A DNA stretch of 7,042 nucleotides, taken from positions 1 to 7,042 of the forward strand of contig JAJRRJ010000085.1 of the NCBI GenBank assembly GCA_024279575.1. The letters run 5' to 3'. This document shows positions 1-5,909 of this stretch, one piece after another. The DNA is from Alphaproteobacteria bacterium (GTDB taxonomy: Bacteria > Pseudomonadota > Alphaproteobacteria > Rhizobiales > Devosiaceae). A program made the translations under genes and the position numbers. The notes beneath the pieces were generated by a model that was not told where the DNA came from, did no database searches, and saw nothing but the letters and a program-made list of their open reading frames with translations. Numbering within the stretch: position 1 is the stretch's first letter; each line of letters starts with the position of its first letter.

Positions 1-174
1 CACTGCTTGCCGTCAGAGCAGTTGCAGATAGCGGTGGGGGCGATCCAAATTCTATAGTGCAGAGCATGATTTTTTAGGCACAAATAGACCCCTATGGCTA
101 ATAGAGGGGTGAATATACAGGCTTTTGTTTTCTTCTTCCCACTGCAAATAAGAGCGACTTGCTTTTTACAATAA
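1..174. other. Unassigned stretch at the window edge
   Basis: I could not assign a gene here. Two plus-strand frames are open from the edge, one ending at TAG 55-57 and another at TAG 75-77. The minus strand is open too from an ATG near 69. Any of these could be the tail or head of a neighbouring gene, but none gives a recognisable protein. A weak stem (ACCCCT at 88-93 with AGGGGT at 105-110) has no T-run after it. The sequence is AT-rich from about 60 onward and merges into the relic region that follows. Confidence 0.3.
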
Positions 175-595
175 GGCCCAACAATCCGTTCTCTTTTCGT
201 TCTAAAAAGAGGCGACTATCCAGTGGTGCAGGAATTTTCTGATATTTTTCCTTTGTGTGTTTCGCGTTCCAATGAAGCTATGGGGGCTGGAGTAATAAGT
301 TTTGCCGCTTGTATGATTGGCGCCTAAGCAACGGTCCGGTTCTTTGGATTGGGGAGCAAAGGCAAAATGAACGTTTGCATCCGGGCGGATTAATACAATT
401 TTGCGATCCGGCGCGGCTAATGTTTGCCTATGGCAAAACCCATATGGATGTGCTGTGGATTGCTGAAGAAGCTTTGCGCTCAAAATTCATGCCATTGGTT
501 ATTACCCAGGTTTCAACTGATATTGGCCTTACCGAAGGGCGTCGTTTGCAACTTGCTATCGAAGCGCGGGACAAACCACCGGATTGTTTCTTTTG
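175..595 (+). pseudogene. Frameshifted ImuA-like remnant
   Basis: Two overlapping frames together resemble the core of the alphaproteobacterial ImuA family, RecA-like accessory proteins of the ImuB/DnaE2 translesion mutasome. The first frame (open 175-327) carries an NEAMGAGVISFAACMIGA segment. The second (open from about 309) carries GPVLWIGEQ, then an FCDPARLMFA segment, then DVLWIAEEALR and LTEGRRLQLAIEA. That order matches the family: HE-G-A..FA, GPVLW, DP-RL, LW-EE-LR, LT..RRL. Moving from the first to the second frame needs a one-base shift near 310-325. No convincing N-terminus or C-terminus is present. Similarity stops around 590, where the IS630 relic on the opposite strand takes over. 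An open frame continues to 767, but beyond about 595 its translation is antisense to the transposase relic. No imuB or dnaE2 is visible. The call rests on remembered family motifs, so it is moderate. Boundaries are approximate. Confidence 0.5.
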
Positions 596-599
596 CCTC

Positions 600-820
600 A
601 CCATTGACGGCCATGCATTGACGCACCCATGCATGATGGTTTTGCAGTTTGCCATCGCTGCCACGAACCTGCTTTTTGTCTCAAGTGATCCGGTTTCGCG
701 TTTCAGGATGATCATGTCATTTGCAAAACGCGGCGAAACCCGCAATTTTAATGCTGTAGGTCGGTGAGAATAACCGGTTTCAACAAATGCAACAATGCGC
801 TCACGCAACTCAATTGCCAC
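600..820 (-). pseudogene. IS630-type transposase N-terminal remnant
   Basis: Reading leftward from GTG at 820-818, the protein starts with ELRERIVAFVETGYSHRPTA, continues LKLRVSP, and reaches RETGSLETK. This is the pattern of the N-terminal helix-turn-helix of IS630-family transposases (DLRERVV...VEAG.S.R.AA..F.VS...RETGS..PK). A purine-rich start signal (AAGGGA) precedes the GTG. After ETK the frame is lost at a run of five T on the plus strand (673-677). Slipping by one base restores a family-like continuation, KQVRGSDGKLQNHHAWVRQ, which corresponds to the usual 'K..G....GKL.PH..W' linker. The catalytic DDE domain is absent: similarity ends near 600, where ImuA-like sequence begins on the other strand. 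It is therefore a 5' fragment and cannot encode an active transposase. Its start lies 11 bp from the lacI-type stop codon. I did not find terminal inverted repeats or a clear TA duplication. Confidence 0.6.
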
Positions 821-831
821 AATACTTTCCC

Positions 832-1857
832 TTAGGCAGAATCCCGAAAAAGTATTGTTCCATCAATTAGTTGTCCAGAGTTCTTGGGCGCGCTTTCGCC
901 ATCACTTGTCAAAAGTGCCTGCATGGCTAGGGCGCCGATTTTTTTTGTATCCTGGGCGACAGTGGTTAGCGATGGGGTAGTATACTTGCTGAAATGCTGA
1001 TTGTCGTGCCCGGCGACGCGCAAATCATCATCAGCATGCTTGCCCACTTTTAAGCCCAGCTTGGATGCCGCAGATATCACCCCAAAGGCAACGCGATCAT
1101 TAACGCACAATATTGTAGTACCCTTTGGAACCTTTGCACGCGATAACATCATGAATTGTTCAAAACCAAAGCGTTCGAAATTATCCCGCACCGGGATTAG
1201 GTCCGGGTTAATAAGGCTGGGAGTATACCCTAATTTTTTCATGCGCTCAAAATACATATTCTGGCGTTCGACAATATTTGCATTCAAAGGTGGAAGGCCA
1301 AAAAACACCGGAGCAGAACCGGAACGGCATAGATAATCGATTATCATATTAATGCTTTGCCGGTTATTTGTACCAAAATAGGCAATGCCCTCCATTGGTC
1401 TGGAGTCCATGAAAACAATCGGTGTACTTACCTGGACTTCCTCAATCAAAACAGTATCGGAGGAAGACCCTAGCGCCGCCATGGCGATACCTGCAACATT
1501 CATCGATTTGAGGCGACGCAATGCAATTTTTTCCATTTTCGGTTCATGGTGGGAACTTTGCAATATGGTAAGATATCCATGTTCTTCAGCATAAATTTCG
1601 ATGGCGCTTACCAGCTCTGCATAGAATGGATCGATTATTGAGGGGACGATAATCCCGATGGCCCGCGATTTGCGTCGAGAAAGGTTCGAGGCATAAAAAT
1701 TTGGTTGATAACTGAACCTTTCCAGTCCCTTTTCAATAATAGTACGCGTTGATCTTCGCACCGCTTGCGGGTCATTGAAATATCTCGATACTGTGGGACG
1801 CGATAATCCGATCGCATCGGCAAACCCCTCCATCGTATGAATTTTTTTCTCAGACAC
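832..1857 (-). CDS. LacI-family transcriptional regulator of the divergent sugar-acid operon
   Basis: This 341-residue protein is the usual length for a LacI/GalR repressor. Residues 10-29 form the helix-turn-helix (GFADAIGLSRPTVSRYFND), followed by the hinge near residues 53-65 with the typical leucine at 59. The core then starts at AIGIIVPSIIDPFYAEL, a periplasmic-binding-protein-like ligand domain. Family landmarks continue to the end: VNDRVAFGVISAA, VAGHDN, and TTVAQDTKKIGALA near the C-terminus. The start is GTG (1855-1857) with AGGGT at 1868-1864 on the minus strand, six bases upstream. The next in-frame ATG (codon 9) would remove residues just before the helix-turn-helix. The gene is divergent from the transporter genes, the standard layout for a local repressor, probably acting on the 1858-2110 region and perhaps on its own promoter. 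The effector is inferred to be a sugar acid or pathway intermediate, as mannonate dehydratase lies in the operon. No frameshift or missing domain is seen. Confidence 0.93.
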   Translation of the reverse strand: MSEKKIHTMEGFADAIGLSRPTVSRYFNDPQAVRRSTRTIIEKGLERFSYQPNFYASNLSRRKSRAIGIIVPSIIDPFYAELVSAIEIYAEEHGYLTILQSSHHEPKMEKIALRRLKSMNVAGIAMAALGSSSDTVLIEEVQVSTPIVFMDSRPMEGIAYFGTNNRQSINMIIDYLCRSGSAPVFFGLPPLNANIVERQNMYFERMKKLGYTPSLINPDLIPVRDNFERFGFEQFMMLSRAKVPKGTTILCVNDRVAFGVISAASKLGLKVGKHADDDLRVAGHDNQHFSKYTTPSLTTVAQDTKKIGALAMQALLTSDGESAPKNSGQLIDGTILFRDSA

Positions 1858-1889
1858 CTTAAAACCCTAAATATCGATACCAACTAAAA

Positions 1890-1900
1890 GTCACGCTAAC
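1890..1900 (+). promoter_or_regulatory. Candidate regulator operator, regulator-proximal copy
   Basis: GTCACGCTAAC is partly symmetric (GT-A...T-AC). It shares CACGCTA with sites at 1952 and 2046, and closely matches CACGCGTAAC on the minus strand at 1985-1976. It lies 33 bp from the regulator's start codon, a suitable place for autoregulation. Binding by the LacI protein is an inference. Confidence 0.4.
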
Positions 1901-1947
1901 ATGCGGACTGTGCCATAAAAAGTGATTCCCGTGTTAATAAAAACTCC

Positions 1948-1976
1948 TTGACACGCTACCTTTGTAAAAGTAATTG
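1948..1976 (+). promoter_or_regulatory. Candidate promoter for the transport and catabolic operon
   Basis: TTGACA at 1948-1953 is an exact -35 consensus. With a 17-bp spacer the -10 would be TAATTG at 1971-1976, a poor match to TATAAT, so the start is uncertain. This would put transcription start near 1982 and leave a leader of roughly 130 bases. The -35 box is the outer part of the left arm of the inverted repeat at 1948-1989, so repressor binding would block it. Confidence 0.4.
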
Positions 1977-1989
1977 TTACGCGTGTCAA
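1948..1989. repeat. Perfect 9-bp inverted repeat, probable operator pair
   Basis: TTGACACGC at 1948-1956 is matched exactly by GCGTGTCAA at 1981-1989, with 24 bp between, so equivalent positions are 33 bp apart, about three helical turns. The right arm is embedded in a 16-bp imperfect palindrome (TTGTTACGCGTGTCAA, 1974-1989, 12 of 16 positions symmetric). The left arm continues as TTGACACGCTACC, resembling the same site read from the other strand (TTGACACGCGTAAC). The arms cover the -35 box and the expected transcription start, a layout typical of repression. Confidence 0.5.
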
Positions 1990-2045
1990 AGTTTTAACCA
2001 TTGCAATTACCAGTGATTTATCCGGCTTTTGCAGAAAACGGGGTG

Positions 2046-2052
2046 CACGCTA
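2046..2052 (+). promoter_or_regulatory. Third CACGCTA copy, in the leader
   Basis: CACGCTA occurs here for the third time in about 160 bp, on the same strand as the copies at 1892 and 1952. The bases that follow (TTGG) depart from the other two, so this is the weakest of the operator candidates. If bound, it would act as a downstream auxiliary or roadblock site. Confidence 0.25.
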
Positions 2053-2068
2053 TTGGTCAAGGGCCAAG

Positions 2069-2088
2069 CCGGGCAATAGGAGGCCCGG
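2069..2088 (+). other. GC-rich hairpin in the operon leader
   Basis: CCGGGC (2069-2074) pairs perfectly with GCCCGG (2083-2088) around an eight-base loop. The loop and first stem base hold an AGGAGG (2078-2083) too far from the start at 2111 to serve it. A second small stem, TTGG (2053-2056) with CCAA (2064-2067), lies just upstream. No T-run follows, so this is not a terminator. It may stabilise the mRNA or influence ribosome access. No known riboswitch pattern was recognised. Confidence 0.4.
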
Positions 2089-2098
2089 AAAATTTTAA

Positions 2099-2105
2099 AG
2101 GGAGG
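2099..2105 (+). promoter_or_regulatory. Strong ribosome binding site of the binding-protein gene
   Basis: AGGGAGG, close to the anti-16S consensus, sits five bases before ATG 2111. It fixes the start codon and fits the high expression expected of a periplasmic binding protein. Confidence 0.75.
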
Positions 2106-2110
2106 TTAAT

Positions 2111-3091
2111 ATGGGAATTGCTAAGAAGTTGGGTGCCATTGGGGTGCTATCCGCGATGTTGATGGCGGGGAGTGCCGTGGCGCAAGAAAAAATCACCATA
2201 GGTTTTTTGCCCGGTGTAGTTGACCCGTTTTATCAGGTTATGGAGATGGGAGTTATGGCCGCGGCCAAGGATTTGGGGATTACTATCGTAACCCAAATTC
2301 CACCAACATGGGGCGTGCAAGTGCAAACCCCGATACTGGATGCTATGGTTGCGCGTGGTGATCTTGACTACATAATTCTTGCGCCAACAGATAAAGACCA
2401 AATGGTTGCACCTCTTTTGCAGGCAAATGAGTCGGGCATCAAGATTATAACTGTCGATACTTTCTTGGGCGATGGTGATTATGCCAATGGCCCGGTAACA
2501 TTTCCGATCAGTGCTATCGGTTCAGACAATACCGAAGGCGGGCGTATTTCAGCGCGCGGCTTGGCCAAGGCAATCAATGGCGAGGGTAATGTTTACATCA
2601 ACTCGACCAACCCCAATGTAAGCTCGGTCGAAGCCCGTGCAGTTGGTTTTACCGAAGTTATGGACAACGAGTTTCCTGATATCAATGTCATCGGTTTGGA
2701 CTTTAACCTCAACGACATGAATACTGCGGTTCAGCAAACTTCAGCAACATTGGAGCGGGTTCCAGATCTGGCCGGCGTATTTGGTACCAACGTATTTAGT
2801 GCTCAAGGTGCGGGTACTGCTGTTGTTAATGCTGGTCTTGGCGGTGTGGTTCAGGTTGTTGCATATGATGCTACCAAGTTCGCAATCGAGCAGTTGCGTG
2901 AAGGTGTTGTCAGTCTGGTTCTGGCACAAAAACCTTATGATATGGGTTATATGGCCGTGCAGTTTGCATTCGCGGATTCCGCTGGTGTGACCTCGTTGCC
3001 AACAAAAGTAGAAACCGGCTTTGCCATCATTGACATCAACAATGTTGATGATCCGGAAATCGCACGCTTCATCTATCAAGTAGCAGAATAA
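2111..3091 (+). CDS. Periplasmic sugar-binding protein of a CUT2-type ABC importer
   Basis: This 326-residue protein captures the sugar in the periplasm and delivers it to the permease. Residues 1-24 are a clear Sec signal peptide: KK near the start, a hydrophobic stretch (LGAIGVLSAMLMAG), and AVA before the likely cleavage ahead of Gln25. The mature part has the two-lobed Peripla_BP_4 (RbsB-like) fold pattern: ITIGFLPGVVDPFYQVME at the start, a DYIILAPTDKDQMVAPL segment, GIKIITVDT, GSDNTEGGR (137-145), a GVFGTNVFSAQGAG segment (222-235), and AQKPYDMGYMAVQ (272-284). The length fits the family. A strong ribosome site precedes the ATG, and a hairpin follows the gene, so it is probably made in excess of the permease. 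The ligand cannot be read from sequence. Co-transcription with mannonate dehydratase suggests a hexuronate, hexuronide or aldonate. Confidence 0.9.
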   Translation: MGIAKKLGAIGVLSAMLMAGSAVAQEKITIGFLPGVVDPFYQVMEMGVMAAAKDLGITIVTQIPPTWGVQVQTPILDAMVARGDLDYIILAPTDKDQMVAPLLQANESGIKIITVDTFLGDGDYANGPVTFPISAIGSDNTEGGRISARGLAKAINGEGNVYINSTNPNVSSVEARAVGFTEVMDNEFPDINVIGLDFNLNDMNTAVQQTSATLERVPDLAGVFGTNVFSAQGAGTAVVNAGLGGVVQVVAYDATKFAIEQLREGVVSLVLAQKPYDMGYMAVQFAFADSAGVTSLPTKVETGFAIIDINNVDDPEIARFIYQVAE

Positions 3092-3116
3092 GCAAGATAG
3101 ATTTTTGTAGTAAAGT

Positions 3117-3154
3117 CGCCGGGGGTTCCGTGTTGGTATCTCCGGCGTATTTTT
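3117..3154 (+). terminator. Stem-loop with short T-run, probable partial terminator
   Basis: CGCCGG (3117-3122) pairs with CCGGCG (3142-3147), and the stem can extend a few more pairs with G-U wobbles. TATTTTT follows at once. It sits 25 bp after the binding-protein stop and 44 bp before the permease start. The genes downstream clearly belong to the same operon, so it more likely attenuates transcription or protects the upstream mRNA than ends transcription completely. Confidence 0.6.
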
Positions 3155-3170
3155 AAGGTTCGCGGGCAAA

Positions 3171-3182
3171 AGCCACGTGGCT
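3171..3182. repeat. Perfect 12-bp palindrome before the permease
   Basis: AGCCACGTGGCT is fully self-complementary with a central CG, and lies just upstream of the permease ribosome site (purine run 3188-3194). A palindrome of this length may occur by chance in a window this size, so any regulatory meaning is speculative. Confidence 0.3.
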
Positions 3183-3198
3183 ACAGTGGGGGGAATAA

Positions 3199-4329
3199 AT
3201 GGGTTCCAGTGGTAAATCGGCATCTAAAGGTAGCAGCAAAACTGCATCTCAAGTATTGATACTTAGTTTGATGCAGGTATGGGCCTGGGTATTTTTGGCC
3301 TGCCTTGTTCTTATATTCATAGTAGCGGTTCCGATCATCAGCGGCAGCTCGGTAAGTTTTCTCTCGGTGCGCAATTCCCAAAATATTTTAGTGGCGATCA
3401 CCCCGGTTTTATTGTTGGGGCTTGGGCAGACATTTGTAATTATTTCTGGTGGTATCGACCTTTCTGTTGGCTGGGTCATGAGTTTTGCTTCGGTTATTTC
3501 CGCCCTTGCCCTGCGCGCAGCTTATGATTCAGGCCTGCCCTTGTGGATAGCGGTTCTGGCTGGGTTGATTACTGCAATAATCGGTTGTGGTGCCATTGGT
3601 TTGTTCAACGGAGTTATTATTGCCAAGCTTAAGGTTCCGCCCTTTATCGTAACATTGGGTACATCGTTTATAGTGCGCGGTATGGCCCTTCTCATGTCAG
3701 AAAACACTACCGTTATTGGCCTGCCATCCGGTGTGCGTGATTATGGCAACGAATCCTTGATGTATTATATCCGTGGCGAGGGTGGTGGCATGTATTTCTT
3801 CACCAAACCAGAGGTGACCGTCGATCTTTTACGCAAAATGGATCGCATTATTACCTATCCGGTTTTAATGACTGCTCTGGTTGTAGCGATTGCAATCTAT
3901 GTGCTCAGGCGCACCAAATTTGGCCGCTATACCTATGCCATTGGCGGCAATCAGGTGGCGGCAACCCGTGCCGGTGTTCCGGTCGAAAGTCACATTATCA
4001 AATTATATGTTTTGGCTTCAGTCACAGCTGGCATCGCAGGTTTCTTGTCTATGCTTCGCTTTACCGCCGGCTCCGCTGTTATCGGAGATCCGTTACTATT
4101 GTCGTCTATCGCAGCTGTTATCATTGGCGGTGTATCGTTGTTTGGCGGTTCTGGCTCGATTGTTGGAACGGTAATTGGCGCGTTGATCATTGCGGTATTG
4201 ACCACAGGACTTGTCATGCTGAACGTACCCTCTTTCTGGCAGTTTATCGTGGTTGGTGCAGTGGTTATTCTAGCTGTTTTGATCGATCAGACACGTGACA
4301 TAATCAAAGCAAAAATTGGGACTGGTTAA
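3199..4329 (+). CDS. CUT2 sugar ABC transporter permease (RbsC/FrcC type)
   Basis: This 376-residue inner-membrane protein belongs to the BPD_transp_2 family and would form the channel as a homodimer. Hydrophobic segments lie near residues 28-48, 62-82, 91-107, 115-140, 148-166, 220-236, 268-285, 300-315, 320-342 and 346-363. The family hallmark SGGIDLSVG is at 83-91. The cytoplasmic coupling region GGNQVAATRAGVPV is at 249-262, preceded by the RRTKFGRYTYAIG loop. It is longer than E. coli RbsC (321 residues). The extra length lies in a polar N-terminus of about 25 residues and a loop of roughly 50 residues (168-218). This is comparable with FrcC-type permeases. A purine-rich ribosome site (GGGGGGA) precedes the ATG. 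The stop TAA directly abuts the ATG of the ATPase gene, so the two are translationally coupled. Substrate is inferred only from context. Confidence 0.92.
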   Translation: MGSSGKSASKGSSKTASQVLILSLMQVWAWVFLACLVLIFIVAVPIISGSSVSFLSVRNSQNILVAITPVLLLGLGQTFVIISGGIDLSVGWVMSFASVISALALRAAYDSGLPLWIAVLAGLITAIIGCGAIGLFNGVIIAKLKVPPFIVTLGTSFIVRGMALLMSENTTVIGLPSGVRDYGNESLMYYIRGEGGGMYFFTKPEVTVDLLRKMDRIITYPVLMTALVVAIAIYVLRRTKFGRYTYAIGGNQVAATRAGVPVESHIIKLYVLASVTAGIAGFLSMLRFTAGSAVIGDPLLLSSIAAVIIGGVSLFGGSGSIVGTVIGALIIAVLTTGLVMLNVPSFWQFIVVGAVVILAVLIDQTRDIIKAKIGTG

Positions 4330-5109
4330 ATGGAAAAACCTCCAATTCTTTCGATCCGAAACCTGACCAAAAAATTTGGGGGGTTGGTCGCGGTCGACAA
4401 TGTTGATCTGGATATTTATCCGGGAGAAGTGTTGGCATTGTTGGGAGACAATGGCGCTGGCAAGTCCACATTGATTAAGTGCGTATCCGGTGTGCATAGT
4501 CACAATAGTGGCAGTATTACCTTTCAAGGTGAAGAGGTGCGGTTTTCCAGCCCGATAGATGCTCGTAATCGGGGAATCGAGACAATTTATCAGGACCTTG
4601 CTCTGGCCAATAATCTGGATGTGGCTAGCAATGTGTTTTTGGGTAGAGAAAAAGAAAAGAAATATCTGGGCGGGCTTGTCAGGTCGCTGGATGATGAATT
4701 CATGCGGGATTGTTCCGCAGAGGCTTTAAAATCTCTGCATGTGGAGTTGCCCTCGCTCAGATCACCGATCGAGACCCTGTCGGGCGGACAAAGGCAAGCC
4801 GTTGCCATTGCACGTGCTGTTTATTGGGACGCCGGTTTGATGATTATGGACGAGCCGACAAATAATCTTGGTGTGCCGGAACAAAAAAAGGTTCTGGAGC
4901 TGATCAATACCCTGCGCGAACGCGGTGTGCCGGTAATCCTTATCAGCCATAATTTACCGGATGTTTTTGCTGTTGCTGACCGTTTGGCGGTGATGCATCG
5001 CGGTCGCAAGGTAACTGAAAAGAAAATCAGCGAAACCAACTCGGAAGAGGTTGTGCAATATATGGTTGGCGCGCTGGATGACACGCGCGAAACAGAAATG
5101 GCAGGCTAG
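4330..5109 (+). CDS. Single-domain sugar ABC transporter ATPase (FrcA-like)
   Basis: This 259-residue cytoplasmic ATPase powers the importer. All nucleotide-binding elements are present: Walker A GDNGAGKST (39-47), Q-loop Gln88 (IYQDLAL), signature LSGGQRQ (150-156), Walker B LMIMDE with Asp174 and Glu175, and the switch histidine His207 (LISHNLPDVF). Most CUT2 ATPases, such as RbsA and XylG, are tandem fusions of about 500 residues. This one has a single ABC domain, like FrcA of the rhizobial fructose importer, and should work as a homodimer. The D-loop region reads DEPTNNLGVPE, whereas I recall DEPTAALG as common in relatives; the catalytic residues are unaffected. The start codon abuts the permease stop, and only two bases separate its own stop from the SDR start. 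Its ribosome site therefore lies within the permease coding sequence. Confidence 0.93.
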   Translation: MEKPPILSIRNLTKKFGGLVAVDNVDLDIYPGEVLALLGDNGAGKSTLIKCVSGVHSHNSGSITFQGEEVRFSSPIDARNRGIETIYQDLALANNLDVASNVFLGREKEKKYLGGLVRSLDDEFMRDCSAEALKSLHVELPSLRSPIETLSGGQRQAVAIARAVYWDAGLMIMDEPTNNLGVPEQKKVLELINTLRERGVPVILISHNLPDVFAVADRLAVMHRGRKVTEKKISETNSEEVVQYMVGALDDTRETEMAG

Positions 5110-5111
5110 AA

Positions 5112-5894
5112 ATGAAGGGTCGAGTGATATTGGTTACCGGCTCGAACGAAGGGATAGGTTTTGCTATCGCCCGTTTGTGCCATGACAGGGGCGCTATAGT
5201 TGTTTTGCATGGCTTGGACGCCTCGGCCCTAAAGGTTTCTGCCAACAATATCGGTGCGGATGTCAAATTTATTGCGGCTGATCTGATGGACACTGACGCG
5301 CCAGGCAAAATCATTGATTTTGTCATAGCACAGCATGGTCGCATCGATGGATTGGTAAACAATGCCGGCATGTTGGATCGTTGCACCCTTGAGACAGCTT
5401 CGGGTGAACTTTCCGATAGGATGTTCGCGGTCAATTTTCGTGCCCCGATGATGTTGATAAAGGCAGCAGTTGCCAAAATGGTGGTGCAGGGCAATGGCGG
5501 TAGTATTGTTAATATCGGCTCGGTAAATTCGACCTGCGGGGCGCCAACATTGCTGATATATTCGGCGACCAAGGCGGCATTGGCGACAATGACCAGAAAT
5601 CTGGGCGCATCGCTTGGGCGGGACGGGATAAGGATCAACCAGATTGATGTTGGCTGGACGGTTACTGAATCCGAGCACCGCATTCAGGCGGCCGAGGGGC
5701 AGCCAAAGAATTGGCAGCAATTGATACCTGCTGATTATCAGCCCAGCGGGGCCTTGCTATCGGTAAAACAAGTGGCCCGGCATGCGGTTTTTTGGCTTTC
5801 GCTAGAAAGCGCGCCCGTGAATGGACAGGTTATAGAAGTTGAACAATACCCGATGATCGGGCGATCTTTCGGGAGTAATTGGAGCGATGATTAA
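5112..5894 (+). CDS. SDR-family NAD(P)-dependent oxidoreductase, probable sugar-acid enzyme
   Basis: This 260-residue cytoplasmic enzyme is a classical short-chain dehydrogenase. The dinucleotide-binding TGSNEGIG is at residues 9-16, NNAG at 83-86, Asn108, and the catalytic set Ser137, Tyr150 and Lys154 (YSATK). In place of the frequent N-x-x-x-PG-x-x-x-T segment it has a QIDVGWTVTESEHRIQ segment, which resembles an SDR subgroup I recall from rhizobial sugar operons. The position after the second beta strand (HGLD) carries Asp36, which may hint at NAD over NADP, though this is weak. It starts two bases after the ATPase stop and lies 15 bp before uxuA. The nearest fit to context is reduction of D-fructuronate to D-mannonate, or the reverse oxidation, replacing the unrelated UxuB. 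Oxidation of another imported sugar or polyol is also possible. The family call is secure; the substrate is inferred. Confidence 0.9.
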   Translation: MKGRVILVTGSNEGIGFAIARLCHDRGAIVVLHGLDASALKVSANNIGADVKFIAADLMDTDAPGKIIDFVIAQHGRIDGLVNNAGMLDRCTLETASGELSDRMFAVNFRAPMMLIKAAVAKMVVQGNGGSIVNIGSVNSTCGAPTLLIYSATKAALATMTRNLGASLGRDGIRINQIDVGWTVTESEHRIQAAEGQPKNWQQLIPADYQPSGALLSVKQVARHAVFWLSLESAPVNGQVIEVEQYPMIGRSFGSNWSDD

Positions 5895-5909
5895 GGGGCA
5901 CCTAACGAA

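Larger units (their letters stand above)
1858..2110. promoter_or_regulatory. Divergent control region between regulator and transport operon
   Basis: The 253 bp between the two divergent start codons must hold promoters for both directions. It contains a perfect 9-bp inverted repeat built around TTGACA (1948-1989), CACGCTA repeated on the same strand at 1892, 1952 and 2046, a GC-rich hairpin at 2069-2088, and a strong ribosome binding site before 2111. The stretch 1858-1950 is AT-rich and should carry the regulator's promoter, but no clear -35/-10 pair stands out there. No coding sequence is apparent. Confidence 0.75.

Noticed and set aside
1..57. Open plus-strand frame from the window edge to TAG 55-57, as the tail of a gene
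   Set aside because: Only 18 codons, with other frames open over the same bases and no recognisable motif.
88..110. Stem ACCCCT / AGGGGT as a terminator of an upstream gene
   Set aside because: Short stem, 11-base loop, and no T-run immediately after; the T-rich stretch begins only about 12 bases later.
309..767. A single intact 152-residue hypothetical protein
   Set aside because: The start is a TTG inside the relic, the first part is a broken ImuA-like segment, and the part after about 595 is antisense to an IS630-like N-terminus.
821..856. 8-bp inverted repeat AATACTTT / AAAGTATT around the regulator's stop codon, as a terminator or IS end
   Set aside because: The stem is AT-rich with a 20-base loop and no T-run in the direction of transcription. 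The right arm lies inside the intact regulator coding sequence.
1872..1879. TATCGATA palindrome with central CG as a LacI-type operator
   Set aside because: Symmetry stops at eight bases, flanks do not match, and it is not repeated in the region.
2741..3223. Long minus-strand open frame opposite the binding-protein gene
   Set aside because: It is the antisense shadow of a gene with clear family motifs, and its translation resembles no protein family I know.
5027..5720. Long minus-strand open frames opposite the SDR gene
   Set aside because: The plus-strand SDR has all catalytic motifs and operon spacing; the antisense frames show none.
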